Numbered from the stretch's first letter, positions 25,851-34,437 are shown. The stretch is DNA of 64,000 nucleotides from an uncultured Clostridia bacterium (GCA_934500875.1 CAKSTL010000003.1:1-64000), one strand, 5' to 3'. Made by a program: numbers and translations. The notes: a model not told the origin generated them from the sequence alone.

Positions 25851-25879
25851 TTGTTTTTTGCAAAATTGAATGGTATTAT
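25851..25879 (+). promoter_or_regulatory. Promoter of the isomerase-esterase-glycosidase operon
   Basis: TTGTTT at 25851-25856, 17-bp spacer, TATTAT at 25874-25879, about 35 bp before the first start codon. Confidence 0.5.
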
Positions 25880-25913
25880 TGTGATATAACATAAAAAAGG
25901 ATTGTGGAAAATT

Positions 25914-27359
25914 ATGATAACAAGAAAAAAGAAAAGAGAAGCGAGAGTCGGCATATTTGCGGTGGCTCACGCAACATATTGGGCGCAGTTTGACGGACTT
26001 GAAAAAAACATTATGGGTTTTCATTCCGATTTTGTAAAATCGGTTGAAAAAAACGGCGTTGAGGTTATAGATTTCGGAATGATTGACAGCAGCGAAAAGG
26101 CATATGCCGCGGTAAAAAAGATTATGGCATCAGATGTTGACATTCTGTTTTGCAATATGGTTACATATGCCACGTCGTCGGTGTTTGCACCGATTATAAA
26201 AGAAATAAACAGACCTGTTATACTTACCGCACTGCAGCCGAGGGCGGCGCTTGACTACACAAAGGCAAACACATTTATGCAGCTTGAAAACGACAATATC
26301 TGCTCGGTGCCTGAATTTACAGGCGTCGCAATACGCCTCGGGAAAAAGGTTGCGGATGTTATAATAGGCAGTCTTTATGACGATAAGGATGCAGAAAAGG
26401 ATGTTGCCGAATGGTGCGAAATTGCAAAGGTGCTGCACGATTTAAGAGGTGCAAGAATGGGGCTTATGGGTCACACAATGGAGGCAATGTACGATATGCA
26501 CGCCGACCCGACGGCAATTTCCAAAGCGTTTGACCTCCATGTTCCGCTGTTTGAAATTGACGATGTTATACGTGAATACAATACGGTGACGGAGGAGGAA
26601 ATTCAAAAAAAGATTGAGCTTATAGACAAAGAATTTGATATGCCCGAGCCGAAATCCGACCCCGTTACGTCAAAGCTTACCGATGAGGACAAATATCAGG
26701 CGGCAAAAACGGCGGCGGCTCTGGATAAATTTGTAGAAAAACACAATCTTACGGGTCTTGCATACTATTATGAGGGCAGCGAAGGAAGCCTTCACAGGAA
26801 AATTGCGTCCACGTTTATTGTAGGAAATTCAATATTAAATGCGCAGGGCTTTCCAATGTGCGGAGAATATGACATAAAAACGTCAATAGCAATGCTCATT
26901 ATGGACAGGCTTGACATAGGCGGAAGTTTTGCGGAATTTCATCCGTTCGATTTTAAAGAGGATTTTATTCTCGTAGGTCACGACGGACCGCACCACCTTG
27001 CCGTTGCTCAGGGAAAACCGATTTTGAGAAGTCTTAAAAAATACCACGGTAAGCCCGGTCACGGCGCTTCGGTTGAATTTAAGCTTAAAGAAGGTCCGAT
27101 AACAATGCTTGGAATTACGCAGAACGCAAACGGCGGTTTTAAGTTTGTGATAGGAGAGGGAATATCAAAAGCGGGGGCAATTCCGCCTACGGGAAACACA
27201 AATACAAGAGGATTTTTCTATCCGACAACAAAAGAATTTGTTAAAAAATGGGTTTTGCAGGGGCCGACGCACCATTATGCGCTCGGCATAGGACATCACG
27301 CAGAAACGATTGCGAAAATTGCGGACGTTTTGGGAATAGAAAGTGTGATTGTAAAATGA
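25914..27359 (+). CDS. L-arabinose/L-fucose isomerase family protein
   Basis: 481 aa from ATG 25914; a TTG at 25902 lies too close to AAAGG. The N-terminal Rossmann-like domain (VGIFAVAHATYWAQFDGLEK, DVDILFCNMVTYATS) is of the AraA/FucI type. The C-terminal half keeps the acid and histidine metal ligands (PMCGEYD, FAEFHPFD, VGHDGPHH, HHYALGIGHHAE). It probably interconverts an aldose and a ketose with a divalent metal; the sugar is unknown. First gene of an operon with a GDSL esterase and a glycoside hydrolase, so it may act on the sugar they release. Confidence 0.85.
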   Translation: MITRKKKREARVGIFAVAHATYWAQFDGLEKNIMGFHSDFVKSVEKNGVEVIDFGMIDSSEKAYAAVKKIMASDVDILFCNMVTYATSSVFAPIIKEINRPVILTALQPRAALDYTKANTFMQLENDNICSVPEFTGVAIRLGKKVADVIIGSLYDDKDAEKDVAEWCEIAKVLHDLRGARMGLMGHTMEAMYDMHADPTAISKAFDLHVPLFEIDDVIREYNTVTEEEIQKKIELIDKEFDMPEPKSDPVTSKLTDEDKYQAAKTAAALDKFVEKHNLTGLAYYYEGSEGSLHRKIASTFIVGNSILNAQGFPMCGEYDIKTSIAMLIMDRLDIGGSFAEFHPFDFKEDFILVGHDGPHHLAVAQGKPILRSLKKYHGKPGHGASVEFKLKEGPITMLGITQNANGGFKFVIGEGISKAGAIPPTGNTNTRGFFYPTTKEFVKKWVLQGPTHHYALGIGHHAETIAKIADVLGIESVIVK

Positions 27360-28036
27360 TTGAACGTTTTTTGCAGAAATTCAAAAATTCCGACTCGGTA
27401 ACGTGTGTATTTTTGGGCGACAGCGTAACGCAGGGGTATTTTGAATCAATAGAAGGTATGCACGGCGTTACCGATTACGAAAGCGTGTATCACAGCGTTT
27501 TGCGCCGAATGGTAAATGATGTTTTTCCACACAAAAGGTTTAACGTTATAAATTCGGGCAAAGGGGGAGATTGTGCTCCGGCAGGGCTTAAAAGGCTTGA
27601 ACCCGACGTTTTGCGCCACAATCCCGACCTTGCGGTTGTGTGCTACGGATTAAATGATGTAAACGGCGAAATATCAGATTATGTAAATTCGCTCGGCGCC
27701 ATATTTAAAAAGATTAAAGATGCGCAGACAGACGTAATATTTATGACGCCGAATATGCTTAACACCAAGGTTACCGGCAATATTTTAAAAGATTATGCAG
27801 CACGGACGGCACAGTATCAGAACGGCGGCAAAATGGATGAATTTATAAATGCCGCAGCAAATGAGGCAAGGCGCAGCGGCGTTTATATTGCCGACTGTTA
27901 CGGAAAGTGGAAACAGCTTGAAAAAAGCGGAGCGGATATTAACCTTCTTCTTGCAAACCGAATTAATCATCCGACAAGAAGGATGCATATTTTGTTTGCC
28001 GAAACGCTTTTTAACACTATATTTTTTGAGGAGTAA
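27356..28036 (+). CDS. GDSL/SGNH-family esterase
   Basis: 226 aa; the ATG overlaps the previous stop (ATGA). Block I FLGDSVTQGY carries the nucleophile Ser, block II is in NVINSGKGGD, block III in VCYGLNDVN, and the late His is in RINHPTRRMH. No signal peptide, so it acts inside the cell. SGNH enzymes in sugar operons commonly remove acetyl groups from oligosaccharides; that role is inferred from its neighbours. Confidence 0.85.
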   Translation: MIERFLQKFKNSDSVTCVFLGDSVTQGYFESIEGMHGVTDYESVYHSVLRRMVNDVFPHKRFNVINSGKGGDCAPAGLKRLEPDVLRHNPDLAVVCYGLNDVNGEISDYVNSLGAIFKKIKDAQTDVIFMTPNMLNTKVTGNILKDYAARTAQYQNGGKMDEFINAAANEARRSGVYIADCYGKWKQLEKSGADINLLLANRINHPTRRMHILFAETLFNTIFFEE

Positions 28037-28042
28037 CCGATT

Positions 28043-31000
28043 ATGAGCGATAATTTGACACAGTTTAAAAACCCAGATTCTTCGTATTACGGCACGGATT
28101 TTTGGATGCTTAACGACGCTCTTTCATATGGTGAGCTTCTTTTTCAGCTCGGCGAAATGGCGGACAAAGGAACGAAAAGTATTCTTGTGCGCACATATTC
28201 GGGGCTTAATTCCGATTATCCGGGAGAAGATTTTAAGAAAAAGACGCATTTTATAGTTGAAAATGCAAAAAAGCTTGGAATAAATGTTTTTTTGCAGGCA
28301 AAATATATGCCCGAGTGCGTTTTAAATCTTCCCAAAGAATATGCGGTAAGCCACATTGTGCCCAAAAAAAAGCGTGACGTTTCGGATACTGACAGCGTTA
28401 TATGCACGTATGACGGCATATGCTTTTGCATATGCGCCTCCGATTCGATTATAGACCTCTTTGACAAAGATGCGGTGGATTATTACATAAAGGACTGCTA
28501 CGAGGATATGTGGGCGGATTTTGAAGAGTTTTACGGCAATGCCGTTTCGGCGGTGTGGGTTGACGAGCCTGCCTTCGGAAGGGCAAATCCGCCGTATCCG
28601 AAAAACTTTTTTCAAACCTTTGAAAAAGAATACGGATACGATTTAAAGCCTTGTGTGTATAAGCTCTGGTATAATACAGACGGCAGCAAAACAGTGAGAT
28701 ATCATTATTGGTCGCTTATAAGCCGCCTTATGGAAAAAAACTATTTTAAGCGGCTTTTAGATTGGTGCGGCAAAAAAAATCTTATGTTTTCGGGCCATCT
28801 TCTCGGCGAGGACTGCCTTAAAAATCAGATACGCTTTTCGGGCGCAATAATGCCGTATTACAAGTATTTTGACATTCCGGGAATTGACATTCTTACCATG
28901 AATGCAAACTGGAACAACTCTCCCGTAAAGCAAAAGCCGGGCGACGAACTTAGAGATATTCAAAGGCTTTACACCACTCCCATACAGGTTTCGTCAGCCG
29001 CAAATCAGGCAGGAAACGGCGAGCATATTTTGTGCGAAATGTACGGAGCGTCCACCGAAAATATGACCTTTAAAAATCAGATGTATCTTTTTAACCGTCT
29101 TGCGGTGTACGGCGTAAACCACCGCAGTGTCCACGGCATTTTTTATTCGCTTGCCGGGCGGCGGAAAAGAGGCTATGCGCCGCATATAAATTATTATCAG
29201 CCGTATTGGAAAAAGTATAAAAATATGTATGATTACTGCGCAAGGGCAGGAAAGTTTTTGCGTTTCGGCAATGCGTGCGCAGACGTTTTGGTTCTGCATC
29301 CTTTGGAAACGGCATATACACTTTTAAACGAAAAGCTCCCCGACGGCGGCGACGATACCGATATAGACCGGTTTGATTATTGGTTTTTTACCCTTATGTC
29401 AAATCTTAAGGCGGCGCATATAGAATTTGACCTCGGCGATTTTTCAACCGTTGCCGAAAAAGGCTCAGTTACGTGCGGCGTAAGCATAAGAGTTGGAAAT
29501 ATGGAGTACAAAACCGTTGTTCTGCCAAGGCTTGACGTTTTAAGCACGCCCGTTTACAATTTGTTAAAACGCTTTTCCGATATGGGCGGAAACGTTATAT
29601 GCATAGGAAATCCGCCGTCAATGCTTGACGGCCGTGAGTTTGATTTTTCCGATAAAATAAACTTTGAATATGCCCCCGTGACAGGATATATACCTTGCAT
29701 TAAAAGGTATGGCGGCTCGTATAAGATAGACGGCACCGATTCGGCGGCACATATTATTGTTTATCACCGAAAGGATGAAGAAAACGACTATTTTATGCTT
29801 ATGAATACCGACTGTGCGCATAAAAAGGATTTTGAATTGCTGCTGTGCGGAAAAAAGCAGGTTAAAATATGGGATTGCGAAAGCGGAAACACAAAGAGCG
29901 CATATTCTGATTTTGACGGCGAAAACACCGTGTTCTGCGGCACAATAGAGGCGGGCGAAGGTATATTTTTATCGTTTGAAAACGAAAAAGAGCCTTGCAA
30001 AAAACCTAAGGCTGTGTCCGAAACCGCAATTGAGCTTACAAGAGGCTGGTCGGCAGAGCGAAAACAGAAAAACGTACTTCTTTTGGAATATTGCAAATAT
30101 CGCACCGAAAATGCTGAATTTTCGCACACTATGCCTATTCTTGCCGTAAACGAGATTTTGTACGCAGAAGATAAAGAAAGAGATATTGAGCTGTGCTTTG
30201 AATTTGAAACGGATTTTGAAATTGAGGGAATGTCGCTTGCTTTGGAGGATATCGAAAACTGCGAAATTTTGCTTAACAAGGTGCATATCGAAAAAAACAT
30301 AACGGGATTTTATATTGACAAAGGCTTTAAAACAATCGGTTTGCCGAAGTGCAGATTTGGAAAGAACGAAATTACCGTTTATAAAAAATATATTCCGCTT
30401 TCAAAAACATCAAAAAGCCTTTCGGGCATATTTGAAAATTCAAGCGGCACAGAACTTGAATGTATGTATCTTCTCGGCGATTTTGCCGTATCGGGCACGG
30501 TGGAAAACTGCCTTAACGGATGCGTGCGGATGAACAGAAGATTTACTTTGACGCACGATAAAAAAATCCTTAAACACAGCGATATGACAAGCGAGGGTTA
30601 TCCGTTTTACGCAGGTTCGGCGGTTATGTCAAAATCGGTTTATATAGATGAGAAAGAGCAGTTCAATGACGCTTTTGTATATATAAACTGCCTTAATGCA
30701 GCCGTTGCGGCCGTTTATATAAACGGCGAATTTATAGGCGATATAAGCCGTGGGCCGAAAAGGCTGAGTTGTTTTAACAGCCTTAAATCGGGGAAAAACG
30801 TTATTGAGTTTGAGCTTTTCGGCACTTTGCGCAACGTGTTCGGGCCGTCGCACAGACCGATAGGGGAAAGGGGCAACACCTTCGGCGATACGCCGTCCAG
30901 AAAAAGAGGCTGCTACGGCTATTTTGACGAGCCGTGGATTCCTATGAATACAGATATACCGGGCTGGCAGGACAATACCGATACGGATACCGACAACTGG

Positions 31001-31063
31001 ACGTCCTCATATAATCTTCTTTCGTTCGGAACAGACGGCGTCAAACTGATTTTGTGCAAATAA
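28043..31063 (+). CDS. Large intracellular glycoside hydrolase, GH106-like
   Basis: 1006 aa, GAGGAG upstream, no signal peptide. The N-terminal half reads as a barrel with acidic candidates in SAVWVDEPAFGRANPPYP and FSGHLLGEDCLKNQ, and the YYKYFDIPGIDILTMNANW segment. The C-terminal half is rich in beta structure with a carbohydrate-binding-like domain (AAVAAVYINGEFIGDISRGP). Size and layout resemble GH106 alpha-L-rhamnosidases and related uncharacterised Firmicutes enzymes. With the isomerase and esterase this suggests breakdown of a deoxy- or pectic sugar. Family placement moderate, substrate unknown. Confidence 0.65.
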   Translation: MSDNLTQFKNPDSSYYGTDFWMLNDALSYGELLFQLGEMADKGTKSILVRTYSGLNSDYPGEDFKKKTHFIVENAKKLGINVFLQAKYMPECVLNLPKEYAVSHIVPKKKRDVSDTDSVICTYDGICFCICASDSIIDLFDKDAVDYYIKDCYEDMWADFEEFYGNAVSAVWVDEPAFGRANPPYPKNFFQTFEKEYGYDLKPCVYKLWYNTDGSKTVRYHYWSLISRLMEKNYFKRLLDWCGKKNLMFSGHLLGEDCLKNQIRFSGAIMPYYKYFDIPGIDILTMNANWNNSPVKQKPGDELRDIQRLYTTPIQVSSAANQAGNGEHILCEMYGASTENMTFKNQMYLFNRLAVYGVNHRSVHGIFYSLAGRRKRGYAPHINYYQPYWKKYKNMYDYCARAGKFLRFGNACADVLVLHPLETAYTLLNEKLPDGGDDTDIDRFDYWFFTLMSNLKAAHIEFDLGDFSTVAEKGSVTCGVSIRVGNMEYKTVVLPRLDVLSTPVYNLLKRFSDMGGNVICIGNPPSMLDGREFDFSDKINFEYAPVTGYIPCIKRYGGSYKIDGTDSAAHIIVYHRKDEENDYFMLMNTDCAHKKDFELLLCGKKQVKIWDCESGNTKSAYSDFDGENTVFCGTIEAGEGIFLSFENEKEPCKKPKAVSETAIELTRGWSAERKQKNVLLLEYCKYRTENAEFSHTMPILAVNEILYAEDKERDIELCFEFETDFEIEGMSLALEDIENCEILLNKVHIEKNITGFYIDKGFKTIGLPKCRFGKNEITVYKKYIPLSKTSKSLSGIFENSSGTELECMYLLGDFAVSGTVENCLNGCVRMNRRFTLTHDKKILKHSDMTSEGYPFYAGSAVMSKSVYIDEKEQFNDAFVYINCLNAAVAAVYINGEFIGDISRGPKRLSCFNSLKSGKNVIEFELFGTLRNVFGPSHRPIGERGNTFGDTPSRKRGCYGYFDEPWIPMNTDIPGWQDNTDTDTDNWTSSYNLLSFGTDGVKLILCK

Positions 31064-31072
31064 CGGCAATAA

Positions 31073-31099
31073 AAAAGATACCGTACGGTATCTTTTTTT
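31073..31099 (+). terminator. Intrinsic terminator of the sugar operon
   Basis: AAAGATACCG/CGGTATCTTT perfect stem with minimal loop followed by a T-run, 10 bp after the glycoside hydrolase stop. It also separates the operon from the convergent immunity array. Confidence 0.85.
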
Positions 31100-31121
31100 G
31101 TTGCAAATTTTCCCTTGCCCC

Positions 31122-31147
31122 AGCCGAAAGAAAAAATTTTCCGCCTT
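31122..31147 (-). repeat. Cassette hairpin H1 (degenerate)
   Basis: GCCGAAAGAAAAAATTTTCCGCCTT: same as H2-H5 but the left arm has lost bases of AAGGCGG. Marks the distal end of the immunity array. Confidence 0.6.
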
Positions 31148-31156
31148 GCAAAAAGA

Positions 31157-31462
31157 TTATAATTTTTTGTATTCTTCGTTAAGTTCCAATAGTAAATCAT
31201 ACAGCCTTGTAGGATTTAACATACTCCACTCCCATACTCTGAACGCATACGCATAAGAAAGAAGAAATCTTTCATTAGCCGGTGGCAAATCGCTGTAGTC
31301 CATTACCAGAAGCTTTTCCAGTTCGGGTATTATTGTTCCCTCAAGCTGTTCCGTTGTGCTTTCGCCCGGTACGTTAACGCTCCTTCTGAACAGCTCGTCC
31401 TTACTTATTTTAAGCGCCATTCTTACATTTTCTTTAAAAATTTCAATTTTTTTGTTATCCAT
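31157..31462 (-). CDS. Putative immunity protein, 101-aa family, copy 5
   Basis: 101 aa from MDNKKIEIFKENVRMALKIS with GGGAAGG upstream; a longer frame exists but overlaps the next gene's end. All-alpha, charged, no membrane segment; signature FRVWEWSMLNPTRLYDLL near the C-terminus. It differs from copy 1 (34506-34811), which directly follows the toxin, at about seven positions, far fewer than from copies 2-4. It is the most distal gene from the toxin. The immunity role is inferred from this array; no known immunity family was recognised. Confidence 0.6.
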   Translation of the reverse strand: MDNKKIEIFKENVRMALKISKDELFRRSVNVPGESTTEQLEGTIIPELEKLLVMDYSDLPPANERFLLSYAYAFRVWEWSMLNPTRLYDLLLELNEEYKKL

Positions 31463-31478
31463 TTTGTATGCCTTCCCT

Positions 31479-31961
31479 TCAAAGTCTGTTAAAAATTTCT
31501 GCATCTTCCTGCGAAAATTCGTCAAAAGAATTGATAATTTTAATCTGTCCGTCCGAAGTCATTTCATCAATATGAGAAATAATCCATTCGCCGTGGTATG
31601 TACCGTCAAGGTCACAGATAAGCTCTTCGCCGCTGTCATCTTCAATATAATACAACAATAAATTATTTTCAATATTTAATTTGCAATAAACCCACCGACG
31701 GTGATTTTTGCCTTTGAAATATACATAATTTTCGATTTTTTCATATTTTTCAATATCGTTTACCAGACACACATTGTATTTGCAATTTGTAAGCAGTTTG
31801 CAGTCTTTGTTGGAACGGCTTTGATGCAGAACCTGATATGTTCCGTCACCGAAGGCCTCGGCGGTGTCCTTCCACGCAGGGTATTTCAGCTCCCCTCCGC
31901 CAGTTCCGAGGTGTGATATAACGGTAAATGCAATCAGTAAAACAAGTATAAGTCTTCTCAT
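31479..31961 (-). CDS. 160-aa secreted/lipid-face protein of immunity array, copy a
   Basis: 160 aa. An N-terminal hydrophobic segment (MRRLILVLLIAFTVISHLGT) suggests export or membrane anchoring; no lipobox Cys is seen. The body is YPAWKDTAEAFGDGTYQVL, IEKYEKIENYVYFKGKNH, CKLNIENNLLLYYIEDD, ending FDEFSQEDAEIFNRL. A paralogue is at 32359-32841; they differ mainly in a central patch (about residues 46-75). It is followed 16 bp later by a 101-aa gene, so the two form a repeating unit. Function unknown; possibly immunity or a surface accessory. Confidence 0.6.
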   Translation of the reverse strand: MRRLILVLLIAFTVISHLGTGGGELKYPAWKDTAEAFGDGTYQVLHQSRSNKDCKLLTNCKYNVCLVNDIEKYEKIENYVYFKGKNHRRWVYCKLNIENNLLLYYIEDDSGEELICDLDGTYHGEWIISHIDEMTSDGQIKIINSFDEFSQEDAEIFNRL

Positions 31962-31999
31962 TTTATGCCTCTTTGGTTTCTGTATTTATAACGCACATC

Positions 32000-32027
32000 A
32001 AGGCGGAAAGAAAAAATTTTCCGCCTT
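32000..32027 (-). repeat. Cassette hairpin H2
   Basis: AAGGCGGAAA arm pairing with TTTCCGCCTT, AT-rich loop; 9 bp after the copy-4 immunity stop. No U-tract on either strand beyond the arms. Confidence 0.7.
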
Positions 32028-32036
32028 GAAAAAAGG

Positions 32037-32342
32037 TTATAATTTTTTGTATTCTTTGTTCAGAGTTACAAGCAGAATGTAAAGTCTTGAAGGATTTAAC
32101 ATGCTCCACTCCCATATTCTGAACGCATCCGCAAACGAAAGAAGATATCTGTCTTCAATCGGCGGCAGGTCGCTGTAATCCATTTTCAAAAAATTTTCCA
32201 GTTCGGGTATTATTATTTTTTCAAGCTGTTCAACAGTACTCTCGCCGGGCATATCGTTCTTTCTTCTTCTCAGCTCGTCCTTGCTTATTTTAAGCGCCTT
32301 TGCTACCATTTTTTTAAATGCTTCAACTTTTTTGTTATCCAT
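32037..32342 (-). CDS. Putative immunity protein, 101-aa family, copy 4
   Basis: 101 aa, MDNKKVEAFKKMVAKALKIS, GGGAAGG upstream. It shares KISKDELRRRKN and MPGESTVEQLEKIIIPELE with copy 2 but has its own central part (FLKMDYSDLPPIEDRYLLSF) and ending (LYILLVTLNKEYKKL). It lies 16 bp after a 160-aa gene. Role inferred from synteny with the toxin-linked copy 1. Confidence 0.6.
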   Translation of the reverse strand: MDNKKVEAFKKMVAKALKISKDELRRRKNDMPGESTVEQLEKIIIPELENFLKMDYSDLPPIEDRYLLSFADAFRIWEWSMLNPSRLYILLVTLNKEYKKL

Positions 32343-32358
32343 TTTGTATGCCTTCCCT

Positions 32359-32841
32359 TCAAAGTCTGTTAAAAATTTCTGCATCTTCCTGTGAAAATTC
32401 GTCAAAAGAATTGATAATTTTAATCTGTTCGTCCGAAGTCATTTCGTCAATATGAGAAATAATCCATTGGCCGTGGTATGTGCCGTCAAGGTCACAGATA
32501 AGCTCTTCGCCGCTGTCATCTTCAATATAGTACAACAATAGATTATTTTCAATATTTAATTTGCAAAAAATCCTTTGACAGTGATTTTTTCCTTTAAAGT
32601 ATACATAATTTTCGATTTTTTCATATTTTTCAATTTTTGTTGCCAAGCACTCGTTATATTTGCAGTTTGTAAGAGTTTCTAAGTCCTCTTTGTACCCGGT
32701 AATGCGCAGAACCTGATATGTTCCGTCACCGAAAGCCTCGGCGGTGTCCTTCCACGCAGGGTATTTCAGCTCCCCTCCGCCCGTTCCGAGGTGTGATATA
32801 ACTATAAATACAATCAGTAAAACAAGTATAAGTCTTCTCAT
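32359..32841 (-). CDS. 160-aa secreted/lipid-face protein of immunity array, copy b
   Basis: 160 aa from ATG 32841 (MRRLILVLLIVFIVISHLGT); an ATG four codons upstream is less likely. Same architecture as copy a: N-terminal hydrophobic helix, YPAWKDTAEAFGDGTYQVL, then a divergent central patch (RITGYKEDLETLTNCKYNEC) and a conserved end. The near-identical ends and divergent middle point to recombination or selection on the middle part. Confidence 0.6.
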   Translation of the reverse strand: MRRLILVLLIVFIVISHLGTGGGELKYPAWKDTAEAFGDGTYQVLRITGYKEDLETLTNCKYNECLATKIEKYEKIENYVYFKGKNHCQRIFCKLNIENNLLLYYIEDDSGEELICDLDGTYHGQWIISHIDEMTSDEQIKIINSFDEFSQEDAEIFNRL

Positions 32842-32879
32842 TTTATGCCTCAATGTTTTCGGTATTTATAACGCACATC

Positions 32880-32907
32880 AAGGCGGAAAGAAAAAATTTT
32901 CCGCCTT
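32880..32907 (-). repeat. Cassette hairpin H3
   Basis: Same 28-bp hairpin as H2, 9 bp after the stop of immunity copy 3. The sequence next to it (ATAACGCACATC on the plus strand) is also repeated at H2, H4 and H5. Confidence 0.7.
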
Positions 32908-32916
32908 GCAAATGTT

Positions 32917-33222
32917 TTATAACTCTTTGTATTTGTCGTTCAAAATTAAGAGCAGAAGGTAAAGCCTTGAAGGATTTAACATGCTCCACTCCCATACTCT
33001 AAACGCATACCCAAACGAAAAAAGATATCTTTTATCGGCCGGCGGTAAATTGCTGTAATCCATTTTTGAAAGCTTTTCCAGCTCGGGTATTATTATTTTT
33101 TCAAGCTGTTCAACAGTACTCTCGCCGGGCATACCGTGAGTTCTTCTGAACAGCTCGTCCTTGCTTATTTCAAGCGCCTTTGCTATCATTTTTTTAAATG
33201 TTTCAACTTTTTTGTTATCCAT
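32917..33222 (-). CDS. Putative immunity protein, 101-aa family, copy 3
   Basis: 101 aa, MDNKKVETFKKMIAKALEIS. Its start is set by TGAGGAGATAAAAATG, where TGA is the stop of the HEAT-repeat gene; the toxin-copy 1 junction has the same sequence. From MDYSNLPPADKRYLFSFGYA to the end it is identical to copy 2, while its N-terminal half differs. This is a mosaic pattern. Confidence 0.6.
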   Translation of the reverse strand: MDNKKVETFKKMIAKALEISKDELFRRTHGMPGESTVEQLEKIIIPELEKLSKMDYSNLPPADKRYLFSFGYAFRVWEWSMLNPSRLYLLLLILNDKYKEL

Positions 33223-33232
33223 TTTTATCTCC

Positions 33233-33898
33233 TCACTCAATGTTAATGCTGCATAAAAAACTGTTCGCCGTTGAAATAACCGCCTCGCTGTCCTCTGTAT
33301 TGCGGCGATTTAAAACCGCCCTTGCAATTGTGTTTATATTTTCGGCATTTACAATATCGTATAAAGTGTTGATGACGCTGCACCTTACAGCATAATCTTT
33401 GTGATTGAGCATACCGAGAATGTCGCTCAGTCTGCCGTTTTCGCCGAGGATGTAAAGCCCTTTGTATGCCGATATTTTTATCTGACCGTCATATTTTTTT
33501 ATGCAGTCGTAAAAGAGATTTTTCATTTTGCTTGTATCCGAATTAACATTTTGCATTATGTCAATTGCGGAAAGAAGAGCAAAATTTTTGACAAGAAGAC
33601 TGCCGTCATTTTCAAAAATACGCAAAAGCCTTAAAAATACCTTTTTGCTCGGATAAACCGCAAGGCTGTCGCAGGCATTTGTCCGCACAAGTTCGTCAGA
33701 ATCACCGCATAAATCCAAAAGCGCATTTTCGGCATCTTCGCCGCTGAAATCAACAAGCAGCCGTGCAATTAAACTTCTTGTTTCCGCATTGCCGCTGCTG
33801 GCATTTTTTATTAAAAATCTTAAATCGTCATCATTTTTTGCGTCCTTTTTCTCTATGTTTTCAAGTTTTTTTATAAGAGATGCCGACTTTTTATCCAT
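33233..33898 (-). CDS. HEAT-repeat protein within the immunity array
   Basis: 221 aa from ATG 33898 (MDKKSASLIKKLENIEKKDA). Repeated helical pairs of the HEAT/PBS-lyase type: NAETRSLIARLLVDFSGEDA, DELVRTNACDSLAVYPSKKV, GQIKISAYKGLYILGENGRL, DYAVRCSVINTLYDIVNAEN. Short alpha-solenoids of this type are known among immunity proteins of polymorphic toxin loci. Here it replaces the usual 101-aa first gene of the cassette and is 10 bp from immunity copy 3. It may bind a different toxin variant. Confidence 0.7.
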   Translation of the reverse strand: MDKKSASLIKKLENIEKKDAKNDDDLRFLIKNASSGNAETRSLIARLLVDFSGEDAENALLDLCGDSDELVRTNACDSLAVYPSKKVFLRLLRIFENDGSLLVKNFALLSAIDIMQNVNSDTSKMKNLFYDCIKKYDGQIKISAYKGLYILGENGRLSDILGMLNHKDYAVRCSVINTLYDIVNAENINTIARAVLNRRNTEDSEAVISTANSFLCSINIE

Positions 33899-33914
33899 TT
33901 TGTATGCCTTCCCT

Positions 33915-33980
33915 TCAAAGTCTGTTAAAAATTTCTGCATCTTCCTGTGAAAATTCGTCAAAAGAATTGATAATTTATGC
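33915..33980 (-). pseudogene. Deleted ghost of the 160-aa gene (ghost 2)
   Basis: Only the leader (GAGGCATAAA) and the last 20 or so codons of the 160-aa gene remain, joined at AAATTATCAATTC; over 400 bp are missing. The joint is the same as in ghost 1, so one deletion was then duplicated with its cassette. Confidence 0.75.
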
Positions 33981-34011
33981 CTCAATGTTTTCGGTATTTA
34001 TAACGCACATC

Positions 34012-34039
34012 AAGGCGGAAAGAAAAAATTTTCCGCCTT
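34012..34039 (-). repeat. Cassette hairpin H4
   Basis: AAGGCGGAAA / TTTCCGCCTT hairpin 10 bp after the stop of immunity copy 2 and before ghost 2. Confidence 0.7.
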
Positions 34040-34049
34040 ACAAAAAAGG

Positions 34050-34355
34050 TTATAACTCTTTGTATTTGTCGTTCAAAATTAAGAGCAGAAGGTAAAGCCT
34101 TGAAGGATTTAACATGCTCCACTCCCATACTCTAAACGCATATCCAAACGAAAAAAGATATCTTTTATCGGCCGGCGGTAAATTGCTGTAATCCATTTTT
34201 GAAAACTTTTCCAGCTCGGGTATTATTACTTTTTCAAGCTGTTCAACAGTACTCTCGCCGGGCATACCGTTCTTTCTTCTTCTCAGCTCGTCCTTACTTA
34301 TTGCGAGCGCTTTTGCTACCATTTTTTTAAATGCTTCAATTTTTTTGTTATCCAT
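34050..34355 (-). CDS. Putative immunity protein, 101-aa family, copy 2
   Basis: 101 aa, MDNKKIEAFKKMVAKALAIS with GGGAAGG upstream. The N-terminal half resembles copy 4 (KDELRRRKNGMPGESTVEQL) and the C-terminal half is identical to copy 3. It follows ghost 1, which has left only the end of the 160-aa gene in front of it. Confidence 0.6.
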   Translation of the reverse strand: MDNKKIEAFKKMVAKALAISKDELRRRKNGMPGESTVEQLEKVIIPELEKFSKMDYSNLPPADKRYLFSFGYAFRVWEWSMLNPSRLYLLLLILNDKYKEL

Positions 34356-34371
34356 TTTGTATGCCTTCCCT

Positions 34372-34437
34372 TCAAAGTCTGTTAAAAATTTCCGCATCTT
34401 CCTGTGAAAATTCGTCAAAAGAATTGATAATTTATGC
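34372..34437 (-). pseudogene. Deleted ghost of the 160-aa gene (ghost 1)
   Basis: Same scar as ghost 2: GCATAAA joined to TTATCAATTC, leaving only the 3' end of the 160-aa gene. The remaining DNA is in frame with immunity copy 2 in a shifted phase and could give a spurious longer start. Confidence 0.75.
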
